Source of the DNA: Streptococcus pseudopneumoniae ATCC BAA-960 = CCUG 49455
Lineage (GTDB): Bacteria; Bacillota; Bacilli; Lactobacillales; Streptococcaceae
NCBI RefSeq assembly: GCF_002087075.1
Contig: NZ_MWSM01000009.1
Location: forward strand, 2,682 to 44,675
Length of the DNA stretch: 41,994 nucleotides
Direction of reading: 5' to 3'
Shown here: positions 20,590 to 29,643 of the stretch, piece by piece
Numbering within the stretch: the stretch's first letter is position 1
Layout: the number at the start of each line of letters is the position of its first letter
Position numbers and translations under genes: made by a program
Notes under the pieces: model-generated
What the model saw: the letters and a program-made list of their open reading frames with translations, nothing else
Database searches by the model: none
Told to the model about the DNA's origin: nothing

Positions 20590-21130
20590 AACCAGTAGAC
20601 GTTTTCGTAAGGTTCGCTTGATGTACCAAGATGAGGCTGGTTTCGGTAGAATCAGTAAACTGGGATCTTGTTGGTCTCCAATAGGAGTAGGTCCACATGT
20701 CCATAGTCACTATATACGAGAATTTCGCTATTGTTATGGAGCTGTTGATGCCCATACAGGCGAATCATTTTTCTTAATCGCTGGTGGATGTCATACTGAG
20801 TGGATGAACGCCTTTTTAGAAGAGCTTTCACAAGCTTATCCAGATGATTATCTTTTACTCGTTATGGACAATGCCATATGGCATAAATCAAGTACCTTAA
20901 AGATTCCGACTAATATTGGCTTTGCATTTATTCCTCCATACACACCAGAGATGAACCCCATTGAACAAGTGTGGAAAGAGATTCGTAAACGTGGATTTAA
21001 GAATAAAGCCTTTCGAACTTTGAAAGATGTCATGAATCAACTTCAAGATGTTATACAAGGACTGGAGAAGGAGGTGATAACGTCCATCGTTAATCGGAGA
21101 TGGACTAGAATGCTTTTTGAAAGTAGATGA
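20477..21130 (+). CDS. IS630-family transposase, catalytic frame (orfB)
   Basis: This is the DDE endonuclease domain (DDE_3 type). The first Asp is in YQDEAGFG, the second in LVMDNAIWH, and the Glu in PPYTPEMNPIEQVWKEI, so all three catalytic residues are present. The first 25 or so residues from the ATG at 20477 are an out-of-frame reading of orfA, so this ATG is probably not a real start; the meaningful protein begins around 20560 by fusion with orfA. The end is intact and close to the right inverted repeat. Confidence 0.78.
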   Translation: MVGEILGHVQNIPRKQTFKPLSRLKIKSQFKKKRKRFKTSRRFRKVRLMYQDEAGFGRISKLGSCWSPIGVGPHVHSHYIREFRYCYGAVDAHTGESFFLIAGGCHTEWMNAFLEELSQAYPDDYLLLVMDNAIWHKSSTLKIPTNIGFAFIPPYTPEMNPIEQVWKEIRKRGFKNKAFRTLKDVMNQLQDVIQGLEKEVITSIVNRRWTRMLFESR

Positions 21131-21242
21131 GTATTAAAACATGGTTTTGAGGTTGTAGATAGAACTGACGAAGTCAGTAACCATATATACGGCAAGGCGA
21201 CGCTGACGTGGTTTGAAGAGATTTTCGAAGAGTAGCAAAATG

Positions 21243-21285
21243 GAAAAAGGAGTGAGTGAAGTACATCGCCTCCCCACTCCTTTTT
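21243..21285 (-). terminator. Terminator of greA
   Basis: Stem GAAAAAGGAGTG / CACTCCTTTTT with a 20-nt loop and T/A runs on both sides, between the greA stop and the boxA end of the interrupted BOX. Confidence 0.8.
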
Positions 21286-21291
21286 CTGTTT

Positions 21292-21774
21292 TTAGGCTGT
21301 TTTTTCAACCTTCAAGATTTTTACATCATAGCTACCAACAGGCGTTTCAATGGTTGCTGTATCACCTGTTTTCTTGCCAATCAAGGCTTGTCCAATTGGG
21401 CTTTCATTTGAAACTTTACCTGCAAAGGCATCCGCACCCGCTGAACCTACGATAATATAAACTTCTTCTTCGTCCTCACCAATTTCTTGGATGGTGACTG
21501 TTTTACCAATCGCTACTTCGTCCTGGGCAACTGCGTCGCTATTGACGATTTCAGCATAGCGGATTTTTGTTTCTAAGCTAGAGATTTGTCCTTCGACAAA
21601 GGCTTGTTCATCCTTAGCTGCTTCGTACTCACTGTTTTCTGAAAGGTCACCGTATGAACGGGCAATCTTAATGCGTTCTACCACTTCTGGTCGACGAACC
21701 AATTTCAATTCTTCTAATTCTTTTTCAAGTTTTTCCTTTTCCTCAAGGGTCATAGGATATGTTTTTTCTGCCAT
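21292..21774 (-). CDS. greA: Transcription elongation factor GreA
   Basis: This 160-residue factor rescues backtracked RNA polymerase by stimulating transcript cleavage. The N-terminal coiled coil ([17 protein letters not shown] onward) carries the tip motif [16 protein letters not shown] with the acidic residues that act in the polymerase channel. The C-terminal FKBP-like domain includes [18 protein letters not shown] use the ATG at 21774 (MAEKTYPM); a TTG three codons upstream is possible but less usual. It follows mltG closely, separated by a hairpin. Confidence 0.96.
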
Positions 21775-21810
21775 TTTTCTCAACTTTCTTCTAATAATAT
21801 TTTCTAAAGA

Positions 21811-21836
21811 AAATTATGTGAAGTATCACATAATTT
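21811..21836 (-). other. Hairpin between mltG and greA
   Basis: Perfect 10-bp arms AAATTATGTG / CACATAATTT with a 6-nt loop, overlapping the last base of mltG and lying 36 bp before greA. It is AU-rich and followed by TTC and TTT, so it may be a weak terminator or attenuator that sets the greA to mltG ratio. Confidence 0.5.
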
Positions 21837-23437
21837 TAGTTTGTTTGGTTTAATTTGCTGTTGACATGTTCAGCGACATTGCGATCGTGGTCTTCTTGAT
21901 TATTAGCATAGTAGACCTTGCCTTCTGTGACATCTGCTACAAAGTAGAGGTTATCGCTCTTAGTTTGATTGATGCTTGACTCAATCGCATCCAGACTTGG
22001 ACTATCGACTGGACCAGGCATGAGACCTACATTTTTATAAACATTATAAGGTGAATCAATGTTGGTATCAATCGCAACATCCTCAGCTAAGCTGATATTT
22101 TGCCCCAGTTTTCCTTGGGCATACAAGATTGCAATATTACTTTGAAGTGGCATATCACGATTCAAACGATTGTAGAATACACCTGCAATGAGCTTACGAT
22201 CTTCTGTCTTGGCACCTTCTTTTTCGACCAAGGAAGCAATGGTCAACAACTCATTGACAGTCAAGTTTTTAGATTTGATAGTACTATAGTAAGGAGATAG
22301 GTTCTTATCCATAGCAGCTAACATCTCATCAATCAAGCTCTCAACAGTTGTGCTTTCCTTGATAGAATAAGTAGCTGGGAAAAGGTATCCTTCCAAACGA
22401 TAACGCGCACCACTATCTTTTGCAGGCAAACTTTCCAATAAAGTAGGATATTTGGCTACTGCTTGACTGATAAACGTCTCATCTTGAACTTTTGCCAAGA
22501 AAGCCTCCGCTGTCAAAGACTCTTTGAAGTCACCTTCCAATTGACCCACAGCTTGTGCAATCTGATCCAAGGTATAACCTTCTGGAATTGTCAAAGTCGC
22601 AAGTACAGGTTCTTGCGGTTCATCTGTTCCACCTTTTTGCAACTCTTTGAGTAAGTCTTCTGTACTCATACTCTTTTGCAAATTGTAGTAACCCGCTTTC
22701 AAGTCGGTATAATTTTTATACTTGGCATAAAAGCTAAAAATCAGACCATGCTTTACCAAACCAGCTTTTTCAAGCGTCGTACCGATTTCTTGAACGTTTG
22801 AACCTTCTGGAATTCCAACCGTCACATATTTCTTAGAATTAGCATCGATAGGTAACAAAGAATCTAGCACGTACTGGTAACCAAAGTAACCACCTGCTGA
22901 GAGCAAGGCAAGGAATACAAGGAATGAAATCACAAAAGCTTTCACATGTGACTTCTTCTCTTTCTTAGACTTAACGGGTTTTGCTCCTTCTCTACGGCTA
23001 CGACGTGGTGTATCGCTGATGATATCCACTGTTTCTGTAGCAGGCGTAGGTGTTTCTGGACCTGCTTGTTCTGCTTTTTTCTCTGCCGTCTTATAGGAAA
23101 CAGCTACCCTTGTTGGGGTTTCATTGTATTCTCTTTCAAATTTCTTAGGTCTAACAGGACCTGGACCTGGTCCTGGTCTTGAACCACTTTCTTCCGCTGG
23201 AGAAGAAGGTACATCTTGACTTGGGTGAGTAGGCACGGTAGGAGCTTTTCTCATAATCTCCTCTACCGTTGACAAGGAATCAGCCATGAGTTCTTCAGCT
23301 GAAGGTTCATTTGCAGGAGTGCGAACTACTGCCTTATCTTCTTTCAGAACTTCATCATAGCCTTTTACTTTTTCTAAATCTCTCAGAATCTGCTCTTTAA
23401 AGCTTAATTTCTCTTCTTCTCTTGACTTTTCACTCAA
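21836..23437 (-). CDS. mltG: Endolytic peptidoglycan transglycosylase MltG
   Basis: The protein has 533 residues. A long cytoplasmic N-terminal region (1-165) is acidic then basic and has a Gly-Pro run (SRPGPGPGPVRPK). One membrane helix at about 167-190 precedes the extracellular YceG/MltG domain. The catalytic Glu is expected at residue 405 in ASLVEKEGAKTEDRKLIAGV. MltG cuts nascent glycan strands and acts with the elongation machinery in pneumococcus. The start is a TTG (23437) with AAGGAGG placed 7 bp upstream, and a promoter of its own precedes it. No frameshift or truncation is visible; the N-terminal region is somewhat shorter than the pneumococcal protein as I remember it. Confidence 0.95.
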   Translation of the reverse strand: MSEKSREEEKLSFKEQILRDLEKVKGYDEVLKEDKAVVRTPANEPSAEELMADSLSTVEEIMRKAPTVPTHPSQDVPSSPAEESGSRPGPGPGPVRPKKFEREYNETPTRVAVSYKTAEKKAEQAGPETPTPATETVDIISDTPRRSRREGAKPVKSKKEKKSHVKAFVISFLVFLALLSAGGYFGYQYVLDSLLPIDANSKKYVTVGIPEGSNVQEIGTTLEKAGLVKHGLIFSFYAKYKNYTDLKAGYYNLQKSMSTEDLLKELQKGGTDEPQEPVLATLTIPEGYTLDQIAQAVGQLEGDFKESLTAEAFLAKVQDETFISQAVAKYPTLLESLPAKDSGARYRLEGYLFPATYSIKESTTVESLIDEMLAAMDKNLSPYYSTIKSKNLTVNELLTIASLVEKEGAKTEDRKLIAGVFYNRLNRDMPLQSNIAILYAQGKLGQNISLAEDVAIDTNIDSPYNVYKNVGLMPGPVDSPSLDAIESSINQTKSDNLYFVADVTEGKVYYANNQEDHDRNVAEHVNSKLNQTN

Positions 23438-23468
23438 AAGTTTTTCCTCCTTGTTGACAATCCATAAT

Positions 23469-23497
23469 ATTATATCTTAAAAGTCCAAGAAAAGCAA
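23469..23497 (-). promoter_or_regulatory. mltG promoter
   Basis: TTGCTT (23497-23492), 17-bp spacer, TATAAT (23474-23469), 31 bp before the TTG start of mltG. Confidence 0.78.
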
Positions 23498-23517
23498 CCT
23501 ATGATACTTTTCCTAGC

Positions 23518-24012
23518 TTATTTTTTCGTTTCCCAAACCATATCATACCAGGTTTCCCCTGCAAAGGTTGACTGGGACAAGCCTTCATTGACAAATCCGT
23601 GCTTTTCATAGTAGGCGATGAGATAGTCATGACAGGTTAGGTTAATGCCATCTCTCTTATCTTCAAGAGCAACTTCTTTCAAGGCTATTAGTAATTTTTG
23701 TCCAAGTCCGAGGCCCTGTGCTTCTTTGGCAATAGAAAGACAGGTCACAGAGATATAACCACCAGGCTCATGACTATAGTCTTTTATTTCTTCTGTAAAG
23801 GACTGGTCTTGCAGATGGCGGTGTGGTCCAACTGGCCCTTCTATGTACCCCATGATTCTACCTACTTTTTCCGCAACCAGAAAAGAGGTCTGAATTTCTC
23901 GCAAATGCGATTCAAAAACAGATCGAGGAATAGCTTCTTCTACCGAGAAATTTTCTAGTTCAATCTCAACGATACGTTCTAAATCTTCTAATCTTGCTTG
24001 TCTGATCTTCAT
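23518..24012 (-). CDS. GNAT family N-acetyltransferase (second of pair)
   Basis: This 164-residue single-domain GNAT has the acetyl-CoA loop in QGLGLGQKLLIALKEVA and the family C-terminal segment ACHDYLIAYYEKHGFVNEG (read here as LTCHDYLIAYYEKHGF). Its ATG overlaps the stop of the preceding GNAT gene (ATGA), so the two are coupled and clearly related by duplication. The substrate is unknown. It lies downstream of murC and before mltG. Confidence 0.87.
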   Translation of the reverse strand: MKIRQARLEDLERIVEIELENFSVEEAIPRSVFESHLREIQTSFLVAEKVGRIMGYIEGPVGPHRHLQDQSFTEEIKDYSHEPGGYISVTCLSIAKEAQGLGLGQKLLIALKEVALEDKRDGINLTCHDYLIAYYEKHGFVNEGLSQSTFAGETWYDMVWETKK

Positions 24013-24470
24013 TGTACCTCCAGATAATAGGGATTAAACCAAATCATACTAAAACCCTGGCTAGTTTCATAAAGGGAAGTTTCTTCATCAATAAAACCGC
24101 TCATTTCAAAATAGGAAAGCAGCTCATCAGGACTCTTCAAACGAATCCCTTTGTAATCCAGCTCAACTGCCACCTCTTTCAAAGCCGCAAGAAGAAGTGT
24201 TCCCAATCCTTGTCTCTGATGGTCAGACTCAATGACTAAAGAATCTACTTTTAGACATTGCGGATTGTCTGACTGGGGACTTGATAGAATATAGCCTAAA
24301 AGTTGGTTTTCATCCCTAGCTAGAAGAAAGGTATCCGCACACTTACGGATACTTTCTTCTAAGATATGGGAAGGTTGCTGCTTTTCAGCCGGAAAAGACG
24401 AAGTTTGAAGTGCCTCTATCTCAGCCAAATCAGACTGACTTGCCTGAATGATCTTAATTGGAATTTCCAT
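24009..24470 (-). CDS. GNAT family N-acetyltransferase (first of pair)
   Basis: The protein has 153 residues. The acetyl-CoA-binding loop is HQRQGLGTLLLAALKEVA, and the C-terminal part LLSYFEMSGFIDEETSLY parallels the next gene. It starts 9 bp after murC ends and ends inside the start of the next GNAT gene, so it belongs to the murC transcript. Its acceptor is not predictable from the sequence. Confidence 0.87.
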   Translation of the reverse strand: MEIPIKIIQASQSDLAEIEALQTSSFPAEKQQPSHILEESIRKCADTFLLARDENQLLGYILSSPQSDNPQCLKVDSLVIESDHQRQGLGTLLLAALKEVAVELDYKGIRLKSPDELLSYFEMSGFIDEETSLYETSQGFSMIWFNPYYLEVQ

Positions 24471-24479
24471 GAGAATAAC

Positions 24480-25814
24480 CTATTGAACATTGCTTGTCAA
24501 GTTAGACAAGAGTCGTTCAAATGAATATTCATAGGTTTGGATATCTCCTGCTCCCATAAAGACATAGACAGCATTGTCATGGTCAAGGAGTGGTGAAACA
24601 TTTTCAACAGTGATCACTTGGTGTTTCTTGTTGATTTTATTAGCTAGGTCTTCTACCTTGACATCTCCATGGTCTACCTCACGAGCTGACCCATAAATTT
24701 GCGCTAGGTAAACAGCATCTGCTTGGTTTAAAGCGTGGGCAAAGTCATCTAACAAGGCAATGGTTCTTGTAAAGGTATGCGGTTGGAAGACTGCTACAAT
24801 TTCCTTGCTTGGGTATTTTTGACGAGCCGCATCCAAGGTCGCAATAATTTCTGTTGGATGGTGAGCAAAGTCATCGATAATCACTGTATCATTGACAATT
24901 TTCTCAGTGAAACGACGCTTAACACCAGCAAATGTTTTCAAGTGCTCACGCACCAAGTTCAAATCAAATCCTGCTGTGTAAAGAAGACCAATAACGGTTG
25001 TCGCATTCATGATATTGTGACGACCAAAGGTTGGGATGTGGAATTGCCCCAAGTCTTGTCCACGGAAATGAACGGTGAAGGTTGAACCAGTCGTAGAACG
25101 AAGAAGCTCACTAGCTACAAAGTCATTACCTTCTGCTTCAAAACCATAATAATAAATTGGTGCATCAGACGTAATTTTACGCAATTCTGCATCTTCACCA
25201 TAGACAAAAAGACCCTTGGTAATTTGTTTAGCATAGTCGTTAAAAGCATTGAAAACATCCTCTAGACTTGTGAAATAGTCTGGATGGTCAAAGTCAATGT
25301 TGGTGATAATAGAGTATTCTGGGTGGTAAGGCATAAAGTGACGCTCATATTCGTCAGATTCAAAGACAAAATATTTGGCATTGGCCGAACCACGACCTGT
25401 CCCATCTCCAATCAAGAAGCTGGTGTCTGTGATGTGAGACAAGACGTGAGACAACATACCTGTCGTTGAAGTTTTTCCATGCGCTCCTGCTACTCCCATG
25501 CTAACAAAGTCACGCATAAAGCTACCTAGGAACTCATGGTAACGTTTGTAGCTGATACCATTTTGGTCTGCATAGGCAATTTCGACGTTGTTATCTGGAC
25601 GAAAGGCATTTCCAGCGATAATTTCCATATCACCGTCTAGATTCTTTTCATCAAAAGGAAGAATAGTAATTCCTGCCTGCTCAAGACCACGTTGAGTAAA
25701 GTAGTACTTCTCAACATCTGATCCCTGTACCTTATGCCCCATTTGGTGCAACATCAAGGCCAAGGCACTCATCCCTGATCCCTTAATTCCGATAAAATGA
25801 TATGTCTTTGGCAT
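24480..25814 (-). CDS. murC: UDP-N-acetylmuramate--L-alanine ligase
   Basis: This 444-residue cytosolic Mur ligase adds L-Ala to UDP-MurNAc, the first peptide step of peptidoglycan synthesis. The N-terminal Rossmann motif is [11 protein letters not shown], the ATP loop GAHGKTST is at 110-117, and the central domain contains DFAHHPTEI. Length and motifs are normal. It follows the uncharacterised charged protein by 10 bp and precedes the GNAT pair. Confidence 0.97.
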   Translation of the reverse strand: MPKTYHFIGIKGSGMSALALMLHQMGHKVQGSDVEKYYFTQRGLEQAGITILPFDEKNLDGDMEIIAGNAFRPDNNVEIAYADQNGISYKRYHEFLGSFMRDFVSMGVAGAHGKTSTTGMLSHVLSHITDTSFLIGDGTGRGSANAKYFVFESDEYERHFMPYHPEYSIITNIDFDHPDYFTSLEDVFNAFNDYAKQITKGLFVYGEDAELRKITSDAPIYYYGFEAEGNDFVASELLRSTTGSTFTVHFRGQDLGQFHIPTFGRHNIMNATTVIGLLYTAGFDLNLVREHLKTFAGVKRRFTEKIVNDTVIIDDFAHHPTEIIATLDAARQKYPSKEIVAVFQPHTFTRTIALLDDFAHALNQADAVYLAQIYGSAREVDHGDVKVEDLANKINKKHQVITVENVSPLLDHDNAVYVFMGAGDIQTYEYSFERLLSNLTSNVQ

Positions 25815-25824
25815 GTTTTCTCCC

Positions 25825-26442
25825 CTATTCTGTCATTCTGGTCAGATTCAACTCTTGGGCAACCCGACGTTCTTGTTCTGTTTGTTTACTTTTTTTATTG
25901 TAGATTTGGCTCTTCTTTAGAAAATCATAGTTGTTTTTCTTTGGAGCAGGTGCTGACACTTCTTCATTCTTGGTAGGGATAGAATGAACTTCTTCCGCCA
26001 AGATATAATGAGACTGGGTCAATTTTTGGCTATATTTGACAAATTCACCAGGATTTTCCTTTTGGAAAGGCGCTGTCGGTTGACTGCCCTGTCTAACAAG
26101 GCCTGATTTAGAATGACGTCTCGCACGGCTGAAATCCTGAGTTAGATAGTTAGCAGAGCGTTTCTTTTTCAAGTCTGCACGCGCTTCTTCACGCGCCACC
26201 TCCGCATAGCTCTTTCCTTCTTTTTTTACCCCTAAAGGAGCTTTTTTAGGTTTCTCGACTTGCTTTTCAATCGGTTTTACTGGCGCCTCTTCAGTAATAG
26301 GAGACCATTCTAAATAATTTTTATCTCGATACTCACCCTTGATATTACTGATCAGATCAGACTCATCGTACAAGTTCATGACTGGCATCTCAGTCAGCAT
26401 GACCTCGTCATCTGACACCAATGGAAATCGTTCTTGTTTCAT
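25825..26442 (-). CDS. Conserved streptococcal protein of unknown function upstream of murC
   Basis: The protein has 205 residues with no signal peptide or membrane helix. The N-terminal third is acidic ([20 protein letters not shown]). The middle is Lys/Arg/Glu-rich and looks disordered ([19 protein letters not shown]). A basic patch with Arg/Ser ([11 protein letters not shown]) and a C-terminal basic/polar stretch follow. I recognise no domain. It is the first gene of the transcript with murC and has a good promoter overlapping the SNF2 stop codon. The composition suggests a nucleic-acid or membrane/partner-binding adaptor, but that is only inference. Confidence 0.8.
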   Translation of the reverse strand: MKQERFPLVSDDEVMLTEMPVMNLYDESDLISNIKGEYRDKNYLEWSPITEEAPVKPIEKQVEKPKKAPLGVKKEGKSYAEVAREEARADLKKKRSANYLTQDFSRARRHSKSGLVRQGSQPTAPFQKENPGEFVKYSQKLTQSHYILAEEVHSIPTKNEEVSAPAPKKNNYDFLKKSQIYNKKSKQTEQERRVAQELNLTRMTE

Positions 26443-26465
26443 TTTCTATTTCCTTTCAACACTTC

Positions 26466-26493
26466 ATTATAGCGTATTGTCTTGATTTTTCAA
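26466..26493 (-). promoter_or_regulatory. Promoter of the murC cluster
   Basis: TTGAAA (26493-26488), 16-bp spacer, TATAAT (26471-26466) on the minus strand. The -35 overlaps the last codons of the SNF2 gene. Confidence 0.75.
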
Positions 26494-29400
26494 GTGCTGG
26501 CTTCAGAAATTCCCAAAATTTCTCTAATTTCTGCTAGGCTGAGACTGCCACGTGACTCTGTTCCATCCAATACTTGTGACACCAGATGTTTCTTTTGTTC
26601 TTGGAGTTCCTGAATTTTTTCTTCAATGGTTCCCCTGGTCACCAAGCGATAGACCTCAACCGTTTCTTCCTGACCCATCCGATGGGCACGGCCAATAGCT
26701 TGCGCTTCCACCGCAGGATTCCACCAAAGGTCAACCAAAATCACTGTATCAGCACCTGTCAGGTTCAGACCGACACCACCAGCCTTGAGGGAAATCAGAA
26801 AGGCATCTCTTTCCCCTTGGTTAAAGGCCTTGGTCATGTCTTGTCTTTCCTTGGCTGGAGTTGAACCTGTAATTTTAAAGGAAGTCATGCCCAAGTCTGG
26901 CAGTTCTTGTTCTATTTTCTCCAACATTCCCTTGAACTGAGAGAAAATCAAGACACGGTGTCCACCGTCTACCACCTGTACCAGCAGGTCTCGGAGACTA
27001 TCCAGTTTGCCACTAGCTCCCTGATAATCCTCCATAAAGAGGGCAGGGGTGTCACAGATTTGGCGCAAGCGCATCAGACCAGACAAGATTTCCACACGAC
27101 TTCGCTGAAATTCCTGATCTGATACTTGAGCCAATCTATCTCTCATCTGTTGCAACTGGGCTAGGTAGATAGCCTTTTGCTGGTCTTCCAGTTCATTCTT
27201 ATAAACTACTTCTATTAAGTCTGGCAATTCGGTCAGAACTTCTTCTTTCTTGCGCCTCATCACGAAAGGCTTGATAAACTGAGCCACGCGTTCAGCTGGC
27301 AATTTCATAAATTCTTTCTTGCTTGGCAAAAGTCCTGGCATGACGATTTGGAAAATAGACCACAGCTCACCTAGATGGTTTTCAATCGGTGTCCCTGACA
27401 GAGCAAAAACTGACGGCACCACAAACTGTCTCAAGGTCTGGGCAATCTTGGTCTGGGCGTTCTTCATGACCTGAGCCTCATCTAAGAAAAGGAAGTCAAA
27501 GGCCATCCCCTGATAAAGCTCACTGTCCTGACGGAAGGTAGCATAGCTCGTCACATAGATTTGATGGCTTTCAGCAAGAATCTCCTCACGACTAGCTTTC
27601 AAACCATGAACAACAGCCACATCCAACTGTGGGGCAAATTTCTGAAACTCATCTGCCCAGTTGTAAATCAAACCTGACGGTGCTAAAATCAAGACTCGAC
27701 TTTCTTTTGTCACTTGACTGGTCAAAAAAGCAATGGTCTGCAGGGTTTTACCAAGTCCCATATCGTCAGCCAAAATCCCACCAAAACCATAGTGATGGAG
27801 CATCTGTAGCCAGCTGATTCCCTTTTCCTGATAATCTCGTAAGTCAGCCTGAACCTGAGTTGCTTGTCTAGGGAAGTCCTCTGGATGCGTCAAATCGTGA
27901 GCCAGATTCTGGAATTCTTGTGAAAAAGAAACACGGTCACGTCCTTCAAAGAGATGAGCTAAACTATAAGCCAAGGATTTCCGAGCCTGCAAGGAGCCAT
28001 CTTTTAATTCAAATTGCCCCAGCTCCTGTAGATTTTGACGAATTTTCTTGGTTTCTTCATCGAAAAAGTAGACTTTATTAGACGAATCAATATAAAAATC
28101 TCGATTATCAACCAAGGCCTGCATAGCTTGGTCAATTTCCTCTTGGGCTATATCTTGAAAATCAAATTGAATTTCCAAGAGACCTCCCTTGGAAGTAATC
28201 TGCACTTGAGGGCTTGCTAGACTATAAAACTCTTCTAACTTGTCTGATAAATCAACATTTCCAAGTTTTTCAAAGACTGGAATGATTTCATGGAAGAAAT
28301 GATAGACAGACTCTGCTTTTAAGGCCTGACGCCAAGATTGAAAATCTGCTTCAAAGCCCGCAGCCAAACAGACTTGGAAAATTCTTTCTTCTAAGTCCGT
28401 GTCACTTGAAAATGGTAATTCTTCTAGCTCTTGTCGGCTAGATACCTGTCTATTTCCATAATCAAACTGAATTTCTAAACGAATCCGATTATCTTCTTCC
28501 CTGTCAAAGTAAAAAGAGGGCGCAAAAGTTTTGATTTGTAGACGTTCTGGAGCTGAAACGGTACCCATCTGGATAAAAAGAGTCAGACAGGAGGCCAATT
28601 TGTCTCGATCACTGCTATCAAATTGCAGGTATTTCTTTCCTTGTTGACCCACAGGTAACACTTTAATTTCCTTGAGAAGACGCATCTGCTGGTCTGTTAA
28701 AAAATAAACCTGACCTTTATGGAAAAGTACTGCTCCCTGATAAAAGACATTGACCCTAGGACTCTCACTGATTTCCATTTCAAAATAGTCCGAGTATTCT
28801 GTTACTGTAAAGGCAAATAGATTGGCATCAGCATGCATATCCTGAAAAAGCAGGGTTTGGTAGCTATCCACTTGATGGTCAAATTGAAAATGGGGCAAGG
28901 CCATCAGTAAATTCACACCCTGCTCAAAAAAGGTCAGAGGGAAAAAGAGGTGCCGACCTTGGTTTTGGAAAAAGAGGTCTGGAACCAGCCCTTCCTCCGT
29001 TAGTCCGTGCAAGAAAGTCAAAAGTTCTTGGCTGGCCTCATCAAAAGCTTCCCAAGAAAGAGACTCCTCATAAATCTTGCCAATCATATACGACTTTCTC
29101 TGCTCGACAATCCTTAAAAAAAGTGGAATATCCCGAATGACATAGTATTTTTGGCTATTGATTTGGCCGATTCTCAGAGTCCACAAGATATGATTGGTTC
29201 CTGCTTCCACCTGACCCACAGCTGATAACTCATAGGCGCATTCTGATTTTGGAGATAAAATTCGATCCAAAAACTTGCCACCCAAGGTCACCTTGGTTTC
29301 AACGGCCTCTTTTTCTTCATGACCTTCTTCCAGACTCCACAAGATTTCCTGACCACGCTCATCATTTTTCAGAAAATGCTCTAGCGCTGCCAAATGCACA

Positions 29401-29588
29401 CAGTAGCCCCTCTTTTGAAAAAAATCACAGGCACAAAAAACCAAATCATCCTCTAAACTATAGCGCAGTTCTTCTTCTGCAACGCGAGCATAGAGCCGAT
29501 TGTTCTTTTCCTTGATGATATCAACCTTACCAGTTTCATAAAGGGCAACACCTTCGATACGAACTTTCCCCGGAATCAATTTAGCCAT
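26490..29588 (-). CDS. SNF2-family DEAD/DEAH-type helicase with N-terminal SWIM zinc finger
   Basis: The protein has 1032 residues. The SWIM motif CxC...CxH is at residues 52-65 (CAC ... CVH). A long SNF2-associated region of unknown fold follows, then the RecA-like ATPase lobes. Walker A is DDMGLGKT, the DEAQ box lies in FLFLDEAQVMKNA, motif III is LSGTPIENHLGELWS, and motif VI is QAIGRAHRMGQ. Bacterial SNF2 proteins of this type are related to RapA and may remodel RNA polymerase or DNA-protein complexes. All helicase motifs are intact. It has its own extended -10 promoter. Confidence 0.95.
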   Translation of the reverse strand: MAKLIPGKVRIEGVALYETGKVDIIKEKNNRLYARVAEEELRYSLEDDLVFCACDFFQKRGYCVHLAALEHFLKNDERGQEILWSLEEGHEEKEAVETKVTLGGKFLDRILSPKSECAYELSAVGQVEAGTNHILWTLRIGQINSQKYYVIRDIPLFLRIVEQRKSYMIGKIYEESLSWEAFDEASQELLTFLHGLTEEGLVPDLFFQNQGRHLFFPLTFFEQGVNLLMALPHFQFDHQVDSYQTLLFQDMHADANLFAFTVTEYSDYFEMEISESPRVNVFYQGAVLFHKGQVYFLTDQQMRLLKEIKVLPVGQQGKKYLQFDSSDRDKLASCLTLFIQMGTVSAPERLQIKTFAPSFYFDREEDNRIRLEIQFDYGNRQVSSRQELEELPFSSDTDLEERIFQVCLAAGFEADFQSWRQALKAESVYHFFHEIIPVFEKLGNVDLSDKLEEFYSLASPQVQITSKGGLLEIQFDFQDIAQEEIDQAMQALVDNRDFYIDSSNKVYFFDEETKKIRQNLQELGQFELKDGSLQARKSLAYSLAHLFEGRDRVSFSQEFQNLAHDLTHPEDFPRQATQVQADLRDYQEKGISWLQMLHHYGFGGILADDMGLGKTLQTIAFLTSQVTKESRVLILAPSGLIYNWADEFQKFAPQLDVAVVHGLKASREEILAESHQIYVTSYATFRQDSELYQGMAFDFLFLDEAQVMKNAQTKIAQTLRQFVVPSVFALSGTPIENHLGELWSIFQIVMPGLLPSKKEFMKLPAERVAQFIKPFVMRRKKEEVLTELPDLIEVVYKNELEDQQKAIYLAQLQQMRDRLAQVSDQEFQRSRVEILSGLMRLRQICDTPALFMEDYQGASGKLDSLRDLLVQVVDGGHRVLIFSQFKGMLEKIEQELPDLGMTSFKITGSTPAKERQDMTKAFNQGERDAFLISLKAGGVGLNLTGADTVILVDLWWNPAVEAQAIGRAHRMGQEETVEVYRLVTRGTIEEKIQELQEQKKHLVSQVLDGTESRGSLSLAEIREILGISEAST

Positions 29589-29613
29589 ATTTTCACCTTT
29601 ACCTTATCTGTTT

Positions 29614-29622
29614 ATTATACCA
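29614..29622 (-). promoter_or_regulatory. Extended -10 promoter of the SNF2 gene
   Basis: TGGTATAAT on the minus strand, 25 bp before the ATG. No strong -35. RBS AAGGTG follows. Confidence 0.6.
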
Positions 29623-29643
29623 TATTTTCGCCTATGAAAATAG

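Larger units (their letters stand above)
20045..21133 (+). mobile_element. IS630-family insertion sequence inside a BOX
   Basis: The element is about 1.09 kb with TA at both borders. The imperfect terminal inverted repeats read TACTAGACTAAAATCAAAAA on the left and, as reverse complement, TACTCATCTACTTTCAAAAA on the right; both continue GCATT. It encodes a two-frame transposase with a DDE signature. The protein does not look like the IS630-Spn1 transposase I remember, so I call only the family. Confidence 0.85.
19948..21234 (-). repeat. BOX element (reverse orientation) split by an IS630-family element
   Basis: On the plus strand: boxC complement 19948-19996, one boxB complement 19997-20041, the first bases of a second boxB (20042-20044), then the IS (20045-21133). 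The rest of that boxB follows at about 21136-21178 and the boxA complement at about 21179-21234 (contains GGCAAGGCGACGCTGACG). The original layout was A1-B2-C1. The re-joined boxB would carry a few extra bases (TATT), so the junction is not a perfectly clean TA duplication. Confidence 0.88.

Noticed and set aside
20560..20600. A programmed -1 frameshift in the transposase
   Set aside because: The frame offset between the two halves is +1, so a -1 slip cannot join them.
20045..21133. Calling the insertion sequence IS630-Spn1
   Set aside because: The transposase N-terminus (MKSTKEEIQAIKTLLKD) does not match the IS630-Spn1 protein I remember; only the IS630 family is supported.
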